A DNA stretch of 64,000 bases. Source: Persicaria tinctoria. Its lineage: Eukaryota > Streptophyta > Magnoliopsida > Caryophyllales > Polygonaceae. The notes beneath the pieces are model-generated. The model saw only the letters and a list, made by a program, of their open reading frames with translations, was not told the origin of the DNA and made no database searches. This document shows positions 1 through 11,478 of this stretch, piece by piece. Both the position numbers and the translations under genes were made by a program. Each line of letters begins with the position of its first letter. The first letter of the stretch is position 1. The stretch spans positions 65,921,646 to 65,985,645 of the forward strand of contig JBANSL010000014.1 of assembly GCA_037127255.1 (NCBI GenBank), written 5' to 3'.

Positions 1-1008
1 CGGCTCAAGCCCAAAACTCATAGTTTCTTCTTTTTAATGAATAAAACCACCCATTATTTTTATTTTTTCATAAATATGCCCATTTACTTTTAACATTAAA
101 CAAAACTACTTATCATTTAACTAAATTCAAAACAAAATTGACAAAATCACCTTTATTTTTTAAAATTAATAAGATCACACATTATTGCCAAAGTTGTAGC
201 AAAAAATACCTATTCTTTCCAAAAAAATTTTTTTGCAGAAAATCAACTATTGTTTTTGACATTACACAAAAGATCCGTTACATATTTTTCATATTTTATA
301 AAAAATAAATCTCATTATTTGTCAAATATTGCATGTACATAATCACCCATTATTTACAAAATTTTGCACAAATCCACTATCTTATTATGTGAACAAAAAT
401 AGTTAACCTATACATTATAAAAAAAAATACTTTGTAAAACCATACTTTGTGTAAAACCACCCTTTATGCTTTAAAAAATGCACAAAATCATTTCTTGTGT
501 AATAAAAGAAGGTGTTATTCATTTCTTTTGTTTGGAATACATAAAACCTAATAAAATAAGAATGATTAATCTCTTATTATATTTTTCTTTTACAAGAAGA
601 AAAATAAATAAATAAAATTTACTTTTCTTTTTCAAACAAATTATAATCAAGCATTTGGTTAAATTGATCAATCACATTTACAAATGTTTAAAGTTAATGA
701 GATATAAGTTAAATATTGTTTTGAAAAATAATATGTGTTAAAAATATTGCAATAAAAATTTTTGGAAATATTGATCAATCACATTTACAAATATTGCAAT
801 AAAAATTTTGGAAATAATATGTGATTTTGTAAAATTTTAAAAAATAAAGTTGGTTTTGTCACTTTTGTGTTGAATTTTGTTAATTAATATGTAGTTTTAT
901 TCAATGTTAAAAGTAAATGCCAAATGGGCATATTTATGAAAAAATAAAAATAATGGGTGGTTTTATTCATTAAAAAAGAAGAAACTATAAGTTTTGGGCA
1001 TGGGCCGG
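1..1008. mobile_element. Foldback/MITE-like element with about 140-bp terminal inverted repeats, cut by the window edge
   Basis: Bases 1-142 reappear as reverse complement at about 858-1008 with only small differences. Shared blocks include CCCAAAACT.ATAGTTTCTTC, AATGAATAAAACCACCCATT and CATAAATATGCCCATTT. The interior is AT-rich and has no ORF. The next 100 bp (to about 1100) contain three similar phrases (ACTCAGGGGTACC, ACACCATCCGG, ACTCGGGGGTACC) and may belong to the same element, whose left counterpart would lie outside the window. This architecture fits a non-autonomous DNA transposon with long inverted repeats. The superfamily is not determined because no target duplication can be read. 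Confidence 0.7.
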
Positions 1009-1164
1009 ACTTTTGACAAAACTCAGGGGTACCATCCGGACAAAAAAAAAGTGTGGGACACCATCCGGAATTGTCAAAAACTCGGGGGTACCAAACGGAA
1101 TTTCCCTAAAAATATCTTATTTTCTTAATTACGACAATCGATCATTTAGGCTATAACTTGGAAC

Positions 1165-1908
1165 CTATGTTACACGGAAACCGGAAGGGAAACGAAAACG
1201 GGAAAACAACAATTCAAATTTTGTAGGAAACGGAAACACCGAGGAAATGACAATATGAATTATATGTTCATTTCCAGGCCTAAATAAGAACAATAAATAT
1301 ATTACCAAGTTATAAACATTGAATGTAGTATTAAAGCTACAAATTAAATTGTCATCAATACTGTGATAAACAGTATCATTACTCTTTAGCAGAAATCAAT
1401 ACAGATATGTAAAATATATTAAATGCCTTGCAAACCAACAAAATAAAGTAACTTAGTTTTAAAATAAAAACACAAAGTAATCAATCCAACATCAATATTC
1501 TACTTAGCTAACTTTTCCTTAAATTATGGCTTATCAAGAGAAAGTTATGCAAGTGAGGGTTTACCGAAGATAGCTTAGAGGGAGAGAGCGCTGAGCAAGT
1601 GAGATGAGGGAGGACCGAAAATGTAGGAGAAGTAGGCGGCATAGAAGGAAACGGGAGTTTCAAAAGGGAGGAATGGGAAATATGATTTAGGGTTTGATTT
1701 TTTTTAACTATAAAATTAGTGGAAACGTCATCTGGCAAACCAGAAACGTTTCTGATCAAACGGAAACGGTCAAAGTTTCTGGCATTTCTGGTCAATGAAA
1801 CGGTCAATTTTTCTGACCTCTCAGAAACGTTTCTGAGGTGTTTCATCGGAGTTTCTTCATATGCAGAAACGCGAAATCGCTATGAAATGAAGTTTCGGGG
1901 TACCATAG
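1165..1908. mobile_element. Old hAT-like element, tentative
   Basis: The left end reads CTATGTTACACGG and the right end, reverse-complemented, reads CTATGGTACCCCG. These resemble the CTAGG..CACGG ends of the better-preserved element at 12777-13146, and both interiors are rich in GGAAACG/TTTCTG phrases. The 8-bp flanks (CTTGGAAC and GATGAAAC) match at only 5 positions, so the target duplication is eroded or the boundary is wrong. Short ORFs on both strands inside are products of the repeats. Confidence 0.35.
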
Positions 1909-2541
1909 GATGAAACTAACATACACTACCCTATCGATTGATAGAACTAGTATGGAGTAGTTTTTCCTTTATAATTAGGGGTATAAGTTTATTTTTGTTT
2001 GTTTTATTAATAAGTGTATAGATTTTTAAAATAATAAGTTTTAATTAACGGAAAGTATCTCATACTCTCTCCTCCTCGTAAAACTTGTAGTTTTAGGAGT
2101 TAATACTTGTATTAAAAAAATGTTGTTTAATCCTGTACAGCCTTCCCCATGTACTCTACTGATTAGATAAATTGCCCCCGTAAAATGTGTATATTTCAAA
2201 TTTGATTAATTAGAATCTTATCCATAAAACAGTTCTATATTTATTATTTAAATTATTTTTTTTTGAAACAGAATTAGTTAAGGGTAACTAGGTAATAACA
2301 CCATTAAAAAGGTCTACTTACTTAAAAAATTAACTATAAGGTCCATAATCTAATAAATTTATTAAAAGAGGTCCTAATCATCAAAGGAAATACATTTTAC
2401 ACGAGTTTAACTTCCTTTTCTTTTAAAAGGAAAGAAATTAATAGCACTAGTGGGCTGAGAGTCTAAAATGATCAAGTAACCAAAATCAAGAGACAAATTA
2501 GGTTGGTAGAGTTAACTACTCCCTCCGTTCAGAAATAGCCG
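1909..2541. other. AT-rich spacer with MITE fragments
   Basis: No gene is visible. The stretch TTTTACACGAGTTTAACTTCC near 2396 recurs near 11214 and marks the edge of the duplication that contains both F-box copies. CTCCCTCCGTTC near 2519 is a Stowaway-type end whose partner is missing, probably because of the adjoining insertion. Confidence 0.5.
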
Positions 2542-2548
2542 GCTTGTA

Positions 2549-3393
2549 CAGGATCCAGGGCATGGGCAAGTGGAGCGACCGTCCAGGGTCTCCGATTTTT
2601 CGGGGTCTCATTTTAATTATTTTCGTTTAGTATATATATATAGAAAAAGGTTAATAAATGATCACTTGTGCAAGATGGCGGAAAAGACTTGTGGGTAGTA
2701 CACATAGGTTCCCGGTTCGAATCCCGGAATAACAAGGAATGGTACAAGCAGGATGGACTCGTGCTTGTTGGCTAATAAGTGTAATTACCTGGGTTCGAGA
2801 CCCCAATCACTGCATCTTTTTTTGCCCTTCTTTTTAATTACATTGTACCATATTTAGTTTGATATTTATATTTCTATTTTATAGATTGTTTGAAAATTAA
2901 AATTTGTTAGTTTAATCATCTTTTGTATTAAAATTTTAGATTATTTTTGTTAATATTCAATCACTATAATATATATATTATAGTATTTATTATTATTAAA
3001 TAAACTGTACTAAATCAATTTAATGTTAACAACAATAAAATTTAGAGATATACATCATTCTTTACCTCCTTTTTCATTACCATGTATTTTATTTAATTGC
3101 ATTTCCCCATACTTACTTCGGTATTTATATTTCTATTTTAAACATGGTTTGAAAAACATATTAAAGTGATTAAATATTAACAAAAAATCATAAATTTTAA
3201 TAAAAAAAAATGATTTAATGGAAAACTTTATATATATTATTTATCAATAAAATACATTAAATAAATTAAACATTAAAAAATAATATAAAATGGTAATATA
3301 AGAGATATTTGGTTAAAAAAATACGAAATTTTTATATGAAATTTATCATTGAAAAAATTTGACCAGAGCCTCTGAAATTGATTGGACGACCCT
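2549..3393. mobile_element. hAT-like non-autonomous element at the 3' end of the first F-box copy
   Basis: GCTTGTA flanks both sides (2542-2548 and 3394-3400). The left end reads AGGATCCAGGGCATGGGC and the right end, reverse-complemented, begins AGGGTCGTCC, which resembles the (C)AGGGC..CC ends common in plant hAT elements. The interior is non-coding and AT-rich, with two stretches carrying a tRNA B-box-like motif (GGTTCGAATCC near 2715, GGTTCGAGACC near 2790). The related F-box copy near 11.48 kb lacks this insertion. The end of the element supplies the last roughly 19 codons of the F-box reading frame. Confidence 0.55.
2660..2815 (+). repeat. tRNA-derived (SINE-like) segments
   Basis: GACTTGTGGGTAGTACACA followed by GGTTCGAATCCCGG looks like the 3' half of a tRNA with its internal B box. 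A second B-box-like GGTTCGAGACCCC follows about 75 bp later. A related phrase (GACTTACGGGTAGTACCCA with ATTCGAACCCCGAA) occurs at about 34016-34070, so the family is dispersed. No full cloverleaf could be drawn. Confidence 0.35.
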
Positions 3394-4644
3394 GCTTGTA
3401 TAAGGCGAAGGTGAGAGGTGGGTGTTTGCATCCATAAGATACAAGCTTGGTTCGAAAACGAAGCCATTCAACAGATGGGGCGCCGATGATCTCTTCTTGC
3501 TCATTGCATCGTCGAATGGCATGGCATATAATGCTACTATGCTATTAAGCCACGTGAGGGATTGGCTTACAACAACAGTTTCCTGAATCTCAACAACATC
3601 TTGTAAGTCTCGAATTGTCCGCATTGTCCACAAGCCACATTCGTCGTCCATCACCCACTCCTCCAGATGATCCTCGCCCTCTTTTTTCAATCTAGCAAGT
3701 GTGAAGAGCGATAGCATCCCGCTCGTATTCGAAAGGAAAAGCCGTCTCGGCCTATACAAACCATGCTTGGTGATTTCTCGCGGTAGGTCTCGTGTTTCAA
3801 ACTCCTCGCGCTCACAGTCGAACACCAACAATGCTATCTCGCAGGGACGACCTTTCGAATCGATGTAGCCGTAGCCGTAGCGGTAGCCAGTATCACGTCC
3901 TTGAGCAATGCATCTCAGTATCAACCAGTAGATGTTGCCGCCCTTAGAGACACCGCGGCGACAACAGACGTCGAGTGAAAAAGGCCTTTCATTAACAGTA
4001 CATGAGTTGTATTTCACCGGCCTCCAGGGGCCTCTTCGCCGGGTGGAGAAGACCTCGAACATCGTACAGCCACGGGGGTCGTCGCAGCCCGAAATTCCGA
4101 CCACCTTGAAGTCATCGTTATGACGGTCGAAACCAAACCCTACAACAGGCTGTCAAGGGTGATCCTCGGTAGAGATGTCGACGTACTTGCCTATTGCGGG
4201 GTTCCAAAGAATGGTGGGTCCCACACCGTCTCTACCAAGGGACAAGCAGACCAGGCCATGTGAGACTGCGATGACATCATGGTGGTATTGATCAGCCCTA
4301 CTAGTACTAGTGCCTAGTTCAAAATTAGGAAGGCGCCAAAGCTCGGGAGGTAGCAGAGAATGGTGGGACCCCCTCTCCCCGTGGGTAGTGCTATACAAGG
4401 AATAGATGCGGGGCGGGCGGCGGAGATGGAGGAAATACGTATTATTGTTGCGGCGGCAGTCGGCATTGAAGGAGTGGTGGTGGGTGATGAACGAGGAGGA
4501 TGAGATGAGAGAGTTCCATGACTTGCAAACGCTTCTCAGATGACACATGCTTTTTCCGGCCGGTAATCTCTTTAGGATCTCCGCCCACAAATCCAAATCC
4601 AGGGACGATATCGGATTGTTTGAGCGATTCCTTGAACAGGCCAT
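3346..4644 (-). pseudogene. F-box protein with F-box-associated (FBA) domain, one in-frame stop
   Basis: Reading from ATG at 4644, residues about 14-50 form an F-box (LDLWAEILKRLPAGKSMCHL, then RSVCKSWNSLI). An FBA-type region follows (ILWNPAIGKY, then VVGFGFD after the break, then VFSTRRRGPW). Such proteins are usually substrate receptors of SCF ubiquitin ligases. A TGA at 4153-4155 interrupts the frame after EDHP. Downstream, the same frame stays open to 3346. The related copy at 11.48 kb has TGG at this codon and two extra codons before it, so the simplest reading is a nonsense change plus a 6-bp deletion. The C-terminal tail after THLSPS comes from the adjacent hAT-like insertion. With readthrough the product would be about 416 residues. 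A sequencing error at the TGA is the main alternative. Confidence 0.8.
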
Positions 4645-4699
4645 GATTGCTCGATCGATCGCTCTTGAATTGCTCGATCGATCGCTCGATCACACAGAA

Positions 4700-6351
4700 A
4701 ATAGAGTTAGGGTTTGTGTTTGGTATTGATTAAAAATTTACATATAGCATAAAATAGATGATTATCTATAAGTTAGGATATAATAGAAGATTTTTGTGGA
4801 TCGTATCTTATCTTATCGGTTTAATTTATGGAAAATTACACACACTGCCTCTCGCACACACCACCAATATGTATGACAATACTTCTTATACATAATTAAC
4901 ATAGAATTAATCGAAATTCTTATAATATATACATATGTCTATTGTTTCATTTTTAAAATTTTAAATAAATTTTTATATTAATATATCTTCTAATTATTCA
5001 GACCTATAATTCTAAAAAAAACGAAAGGTTAAATCTAAATGAATCTCATAGTATACTATAATATATTACACCCAAATAACTAATTCTTTGGAAAAAATTA
5101 TGTCGTGAGAATACGTAATTATAATGATTATTTAATTTTCATAGGTATAAACAATTTGATCTTTTATTATTTCAACTTTAAATTTCATAGGTATAAACAA
5201 TTTGATCTTTTTAATATTTTAACTCTATGAAGTTTTCATTTCTCATGCAATAGATACTTTTTTTTAGAAACAAAGATTGTGGATTATGGATAGAATTAGA
5301 TTGAACATAGAAAGATTGTGAAAAAATATTATATTGTACTAATTAAATATTGATCAAGTCGATGAATTGAAATATATTCTTTTTTATATAATTATTATCA
5401 AAACCTTACAAATTAAATTGGGTAAAATCTTTCCAAAATATATCTATACTTAAAAAATTGTGAAGAACATTATCTTATGATTGATAATTAAGGCAGGGAG
5501 ATAAAAAAAAATTTGATTAGTTATTAATTTTAATAGATAGATAGATAGATGATTCTCAAACATAAAAAGTTATAATTACATAATTGGATAGGATTTATAA
5601 TTACATCAAAACACCTTTCTAGAAAATCTTATGAGAGGCTAAAATTGTGGATTGATAGATTTTTGGTTTAGGTTATTAAATTTTCTCCTTTCTAATATAT
5701 AATAGATAATTAATAGACGTAGACTCATGAATTTGGAAAGAATCCAGATTGATAGTTATGATACTCATGACATACTTTCCCTACAATGATCCAATTCATC
5801 ATATTCTATTTCTTCTTTCTTTCATTTTTTATTAATTTTTCGATATGGAAAGAATTCAGAGTGATAATTAGTAGTTAGGTCTGAGTCATCTGTCTTCTTA
5901 GTGATTCAAAATATATGAGTTGTTGGTGTGTTGGGTCTCACTCGTATAGTGACTAATTAGGGCATGTTTGGTTCGAGTTAGGGAAAGGAAAGAGATTCAT
6001 TACCTTTATGGGAAGGGAAAGGAAATGATTAGTGTTTGGTTGTGTTTTTGTTTGGTTAACTTAGAAGAAGATCAATCATTGAATTTCCTATTGCCTTTGT
6101 GAATGTTTGGTTGAATTGATTTAGGAAAGGGATATGTTTAATCATCTCATAAATCCTATTGTTTTTCGTTTTTAATTTGTAACAAGTAATGACCATCAAT
6201 ACTAACTTGGAGATCTATAAAAGCTCAGTTTCGAATTTTTTTTTTTATATAAATTAGAATTAGAATCATTTCGAATTTCTTTAGAATTGCCGCAAAACAA
6301 AGATATAACACCCTACAACTTTAACGGCGCACCACAAAACAAGTTTGACAA
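4700..6351. other. AT-rich spacer upstream of the F-box copy
   Basis: No gene is seen. The first 150 bp (TTAGGGTTTGTGTTTGGTATTG and following) are shared with the region upstream of the second F-box copy and probably held its promoter. A (GATA/ATAG)n microsatellite lies near 5535-5553. GTTTGGTT phrases at 5960-6120 resemble MITE ends, but no matching inverted end was found. Confidence 0.5.
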
Positions 6352-7544
6352 ATGAGCATCAATTTAAAAATCATAAATCACTTAGAATGCATAACAGAGA
6401 GGGAAAAGGTAAGGAACAATCAACATATGCAAACAGAGAAAAAATCTAAAGAACCAATAAATGAGTTTTTTTTTTTTTTGCAGCAAGGGCAGCAACCAAC
6501 TTTCTTTAATCATTGTTCGCATATATTCTCCTAAAAGAAAGAACCGCGATATGAAGTCATCCTGTGTAGGATAACCCGGATTTTCCTGCCTCACCTTTTA
6601 GTACTAAATACCGACAAATCGACATTGTACATTAAAAACAATCGTACCTTTTAGCATGTCATTCTTCATCGTTAAGTCGATACTCCCGCATAAACCCCTT
6701 GATTTATCACCACTAGATATGCATCCCTGAACCAAGTTATAGCTTTCACCTCTGGAATCACATTTAGAGGAACACATAAAAAAAATTAAACTTGTTGAAG
6801 TCATAAAACAAAAGGTATGGGATATAGATGAAAAACTTACTTTGGTTGCATTTATCTTGATCTCAAACGTGTTTTTATAGCATTCACCAACCACTTTTTA
6901 GTATATAAGACCATTTGAGAGGCTGCTCAACAATACATCAAGCAATTTAAAATGAATAAGCTATAACCTTGATATACTCAATACAATTGACAAGTGGGAA
7001 AAGAGTGGAACCCAAAGATTACCGGTTCAAATATAAACATAATGCCTCCATGATTTGTCATTTCATAAGTCTTTCACCAAGAATGGGATAGAAAGGCTTC
7101 CAGGTCCTTTGAAATGTATAATAAACAGAAATGAGAAATGATACTACAAAAATTAATTTGATAGTTCATACCAGATAATGAAAAAAAAAGACGAAGAGAT
7201 GTATTAGTACAAAAATGGTTACCAGCGTAAACAAGCCTTAAGAAGGGGTCTTCACATTCATCTGCTAGCTTGATCTAACAGGTAAGAATATTCCATTATT
7301 TATGATAGATGCAACACAGTTTACAAGGTGCACAGATTGGTACTTCCATAAATAGTGTTTCATTTACAACAACAATAGCAAAAACATGCCTCTCCTAATT
7401 TTTGCACCATAGTCATTGGCTCAAAAATTGTAACAGGCAGAGTAACCAGTGAAGTTACATCAGATCCAATGTACTTTTGTATCATCTTCCACTAATTATC
7501 TTTGTCCTGGGAGAAAATAAGGTGTGTATAGATTTGTTACGAGC
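6352..7544. other. Spacer, possible remnants of an unknown gene
   Basis: A minus-strand frame at 6604-6894 codes 96 residues with no family I recognise. The pre-insertion sequence continues across the RTE insertion (7545 joins 8726), so 6.3-10.2 kb was once continuous. No exon with convincing conservation was found. Confidence 0.3.
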
Positions 7545-7561
7545 TTACTAGATACAAAAGG

Positions 7562-8708
7562 TGTATACTCACACAGTGGGGACCCTGAGTACTTTGTGGT
7601 TCAAGTAGGCTTGCACCAAGGCTCGGCTTTGAGCCCGTTTCTATTTACAGTAGTCATGGATGTGGGGTCAAGTAGTATCCAGGGTGGGATCCCATGGTGT
7701 ATGCTTTTTGCGGATGACGTTGTCCTTATAGACGAGACGAGAGCAGGGGTTAACAGCAAACTAGAGTTATGGAGGGATAAGCTTGAGGAGAAGGGCTTCC
7801 GTTTGAGCAGGACAAAGACGGAGTACGTGGTTTTCAGGTTGGGCGAAGAGGAAGAGGAAGAGGGAGACGAGAGTGTCAGCATGGGTGGGGATTTAGTTCC
7901 GACGAAAGACAGTTTCAAGTATCTGGGGTCTGTAATGCAGAGCGATGGAGGTGTGGACATGGATGTCAAGCATCGGATTCAAGTGGGCCGGCAGAAATGG
8001 AGAGTCGCGTCAGGAGTCTTATGCGACAGAAAGGTCCCACTCAAGCTCAAGGGTAAGTTCTACAAGGTGGTAGTGAGACCAGCTCTACTATACGGCGCAG
8101 AGTGTTGGGCGACAAATAAGGCTCAGGAACAGAAACTCATGGTGGTGAGATGAGGATGCTCGGGTGGATGTGTGGAGTTACCTTGCGCGACAGATTCAGA
8201 AACGAGGCTATCCGAGAAAAGGTAGGAGTGGCTAGTATTCGGGCTAAGTTGCGGGAATCGAGACTCCGATGGTATGGCCATGTTCAGAGGAGAGATCCAA
8301 ATGCGCCGGTGCGTAGGTGTGACAACTTGGCTATCGAAAGAGTTCGACGAGGAAAAGGGCGTCCTAAAAAGAGTTGGGGTGAAGTGATTAGACATGATCT
8401 GGTCGCTCTGGGACTCTCGGAGGAGATGACACGCAACAGGATTCAGTGGAGGAGTGCTATCCGCGTTGACGAACGCTAGTCAGGGACAACATTTTCTCAC
8501 TCATGCTTCCCTTCTACCTCAGCTTTCCTTGCGTACATCCTTTCCAACTTTTCATCTTTGTCCCTATCTTATTTCCAGCTTCTTTGATGTCCGGTCATGG
8601 GTCACTCGGAAACACCCTCTCGACCTAGTCGGGGCAAGGGTGCGTACATCTCGGCCCCCCAGACCCTGCTCTAAGCGGGAGATACTGGGTTTGTTGTTGT
8701 TGTTGTTG
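7562..8708 (+). mobile_element. 5'-truncated RTE-clade LINE with (TTG)n tail
   Basis: The frame from about 7562 carries the last reverse transcriptase motifs: [13 protein letters not shown], then FADD ([12 protein letters not shown]), then FKYLGS and [12 protein letters not shown]. After a stop near 8153 a second frame continues with RLRWYGHVQRRD and GRPKKSW, the usual C-terminus of plant RTE elements, so one frameshift separates the two parts (about 8120-8160). The 3' end reads CTGGG followed by TTG repeats, the typical RTE tail. A 17-bp direct repeat (7545-7561 and 8709-8725, one mismatch) is the target duplication. Most of the 5' part of the element, including any endonuclease, is missing. 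It is not autonomous. Confidence 0.88.
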
Positions 8709-8725
8709 TTACTAGATACTAAAGG

Positions 8726-10632
8726 AGCAGATAAAGAGTGCACAACAGTTTTTCCAAGGGCTCTCAAGTTTTTCTTTTCCACCCATTATGGTGAAATTAC
8801 TTAAACCTTGGAATACGAGCACAAACATAGAAAGAACAATGCACACCTCTTGTTTCCAACAGTTTTTCCAAGGGCTCTTGAGTTTTTCTTTTACCTAATG
8901 CCGAAAGAACAATGCACGCCTCTTGTTTAATTCCATCTTCCCTTCCGTGCTTCCTCTTGTGCATCTTCTATTTCTCCTTTTAGGCTTATAACTTCTAAGC
9001 TCTCATAATCCAACATACTGAAAGTAGAAAATATATTTGAGTGTGAAGGAGATGTGTCGCATAGGTAAAATGTTTTTAAAAGTATGTTTTCACATGCAAG
9101 TGGAATGTAAATATTCTCTGTGTCACACTGACTATTAAGTAAGAGATCTTCAATTCTCTATGAAGAGCATATAAATAATCGATTTATCTATTAAATAACA
9201 AGCAATAATGAAAACATATGCTTAGAACATGAATAACTACCATTGCTTTGGCAACCACTTGTTTTCTATATGACAAAAAATAGTTCTACAACTAAAGCAC
9301 CCATATATTTACAGATATATACAACTAAATATAATGCCCCAATATAAGATAGTTCAATTTTATTTGAGCAATTCTATATGTAAGATAAAGAACTCATGAG
9401 CAAATACAGGTAGGAACTAGGAAGGGATGCAATGAAAAAGTTGAATAAAATATCCTTGGTGCTTATCCAACCCAAATTTATTGGCTTTCTTACGAGGCAA
9501 TAAGTCTGTTTAAAGACAAATGATACAATTAGTAGCTTTTACAATGACAGACATAGAGAGACTGTACGAAGAGTCATAAAGAAAGAAAAAATAGGGATTC
9601 TCAAATTAGGGTTTTCATCCATGTTCAAAGAGTCATTCAAATTTCAAAGTGTACGTTTACAGGATATAAGAAAGCAAAATAGCTAGCGATTCTCACAAGC
9701 AGAATAGGGATTCTCTACCAGACCCGTTTTGTGTCTCATAAGCATAATATGGATTCTTAAATTAGGGTTTTCATACCTCTATTTGGGTGTTTAATAAAGT
9801 CGATGACGATCAGCCTAAGCCTGGAAGAAGGAGATGATCAAGTAGCTTAGTTGGAGGAAGGACATGAGGAAGGTACAAACACCAGTCGAACACGACAAGC
9901 TAGAGGAGTGAATGGACCCATGAGTCGACCTCAGTTTGGTAGGACTGGGAAGCTGGAGGACATGACGGAATGGGGCACCGAAGATCAGTTGAAGATGAAC
10001 AACACCAGTTGAAGATGACCGACTCCTATTGAAGATGACCCACATACTCAAGTTGAAGACGACAGTCGGAGAAGATGATGGAAAGAAGATGACCTCGCTT
10101 TGATATGACTCAGAAGCCAGAGAAGATGATGGATTGGGGCGTCGGAGATCAGATTTAGGAGAAGAAGGCTTGGTTTCTTCAATCGCTGAAGCCCATCGCC
10201 AGGAATCGCCTGCACAACTGTTCATCTAATTTGGGGATTTTTCGTTCGTTGTATGTCGGCCAATTTGACCTAGGTTAATGAATAAGGGGTATTGGATTAT
10301 TTTTAAGTGTTGGGACTTGGGATGGGAGTTGGTTTTCAAAAAGTGTTCGGAGTTGGGTCCTTTTTTTAACCAAAAATTTAAAATGTCCCTTTTTTGGTTG
10401 TGTTTGGGAGATGCTATATTACCGCCTCAAAGTTCATTCAAGTGTTATACGCGCCCTTTTAAAAAATATTCAAAACGTCTTTTTAACATTGTCCAAGAAG
10501 TAAGATCGATGTATATATTATCATTAACAACAACAATTTTAAATCAGATGTTATAATTATTTTTAACATCATGCGTTTTTTTGACTAATGTGAAAGATCA
10601 GATGTCTATGAACACAATTCTAGCAGTGAAAC
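8726..10632. other. Spacer with local duplications and an unassigned minus-strand ORF
   Basis: A phrase beginning CAGTTTTTCCAAGGGCTC occurs at 8743 and 8860, and GAACAATGCAC occurs at about 8832 and 8902. AAATTAGGGTTTTCAT occurs near 9603 and 9758. A 136-residue minus-strand frame (9815-10225) is serine-rich and matches nothing I know. Its complement is a run of GTTGAAGATGA-like repeats, which argues against a real gene. Confidence 0.4.
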
Positions 10633-10820
10633 TGTCCCACATCGGAAATTTAAACATAACAAGTCCCTAATATATGAGTCGGTGGGCTACTTCTTCTATT
10701 GTCAATTGATTTTAGAATGGAACCTCACTCGGCTTGTGTGCTAGGCTACCAACACATATGCGCCCGTGCACACGACCCCCAATCATCGGTTCGAGTCGGA
10801 CTTTGATATGGTATCAGAAC
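10633..10820 (+). repeat. Small LTR (TRIM-like) remnant with primer-binding-site-like motif
   Basis: TGTCCCACATCGGAAAT at 10633 is a familiar start of small plant LTRs, and TGGTATCAGAAC at 10809-10820 is close to the initiator-Met tRNA primer-binding site (TGGTATCAGAGC) used by many plant LTR elements. No second LTR or coding region follows. The LTR boundary before the motif is not clean. Confidence 0.4.
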
Positions 10821-10905
10821 CTCACTCGGCTTGTGTGCTAGGCTACCAACACATGTGCACCGTGCACACGACCCCCAATCATCGATCTGAGTCGGACTTT
10901 GATAG
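10722..10905 (+). repeat. Tandem duplication of about 98 bp
   Basis: ACCTCACTCGGCTTGTGTGC starts at 10722 and again at 10819. Both copies continue through CTAGGCTACCAACACAT, CGTGCACACGACCCCCAATC and GAGTCGGACTTTGATA with a few differences. A short minus-strand ORF across it is an artefact. Confidence 0.75.
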
Positions 10906-11478
10906 AGGGAACGAAGGTGCGATCGACGGGTGTAACTTTCGGTGATCCCTGTTGGCGAGGAACGACAATGTTGGGGGCGTATTCTGAGAAATGAACACCC
11001 ACAAAAAGGAGGGGTAACAAAATAGGCCGATCTGTTTGAGGTCCGAAACACTTTCTTTCCTTTGAGGACGTGAAACAAACTTTTTTTTTTTTTGGAGCTC
11101 AACTCTAATAAAGTGTTTGATAGAGCGTTTTTCAGCTAACCAAACGGGCCCTCAAAGTGTATACTTTAGTTATTTTCAAAGACCTGGCTTCCTAGCTACA
11201 TTAAGAAAAGTTCATTTTACACGAGTTTAACTTCCTTTATTTTGAAAAAGGAAAGAAATCTATCGCACACTAGTGGTTACAAAGAAAACTATCAAAACGA
11301 AAACTTGGAACACCCGAATGACCGCTTTATATTTAACAAAATTAAGAGACAAAACTTTAAAGTTAAAAAACTAAACTAAACTAAAAAACTAAAAACGTCC
11401 TTTGCACTTGATTTATGACTATATAGCTAGACTTCCCCGGCCATCTTCAAATTCGATCATAGTGCGCTCCTATCCACA
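10906..11478. other. Spacer downstream of the second F-box copy
   Basis: No gene is seen. AACCAAACGGGCCCT near 11140 looks like one end of a Tourist/hAT-type MITE without a visible partner. The stretch from 11214 matches 2396 onward, the outer edge of the F-box duplication. Confidence 0.4.

Noticed and set aside
6604..6894. 96-residue minus-strand ORF as a gene
   Set aside because: No recognised family, no clear splice partners, and it lies in repeat-disturbed DNA. Kept only as an unassigned stretch.
9815..10225. 136-residue minus-strand ORF as a gene
   Set aside because: Complement of GTTGAAGATGA-like repeats, serine-rich, with no homology I can name.
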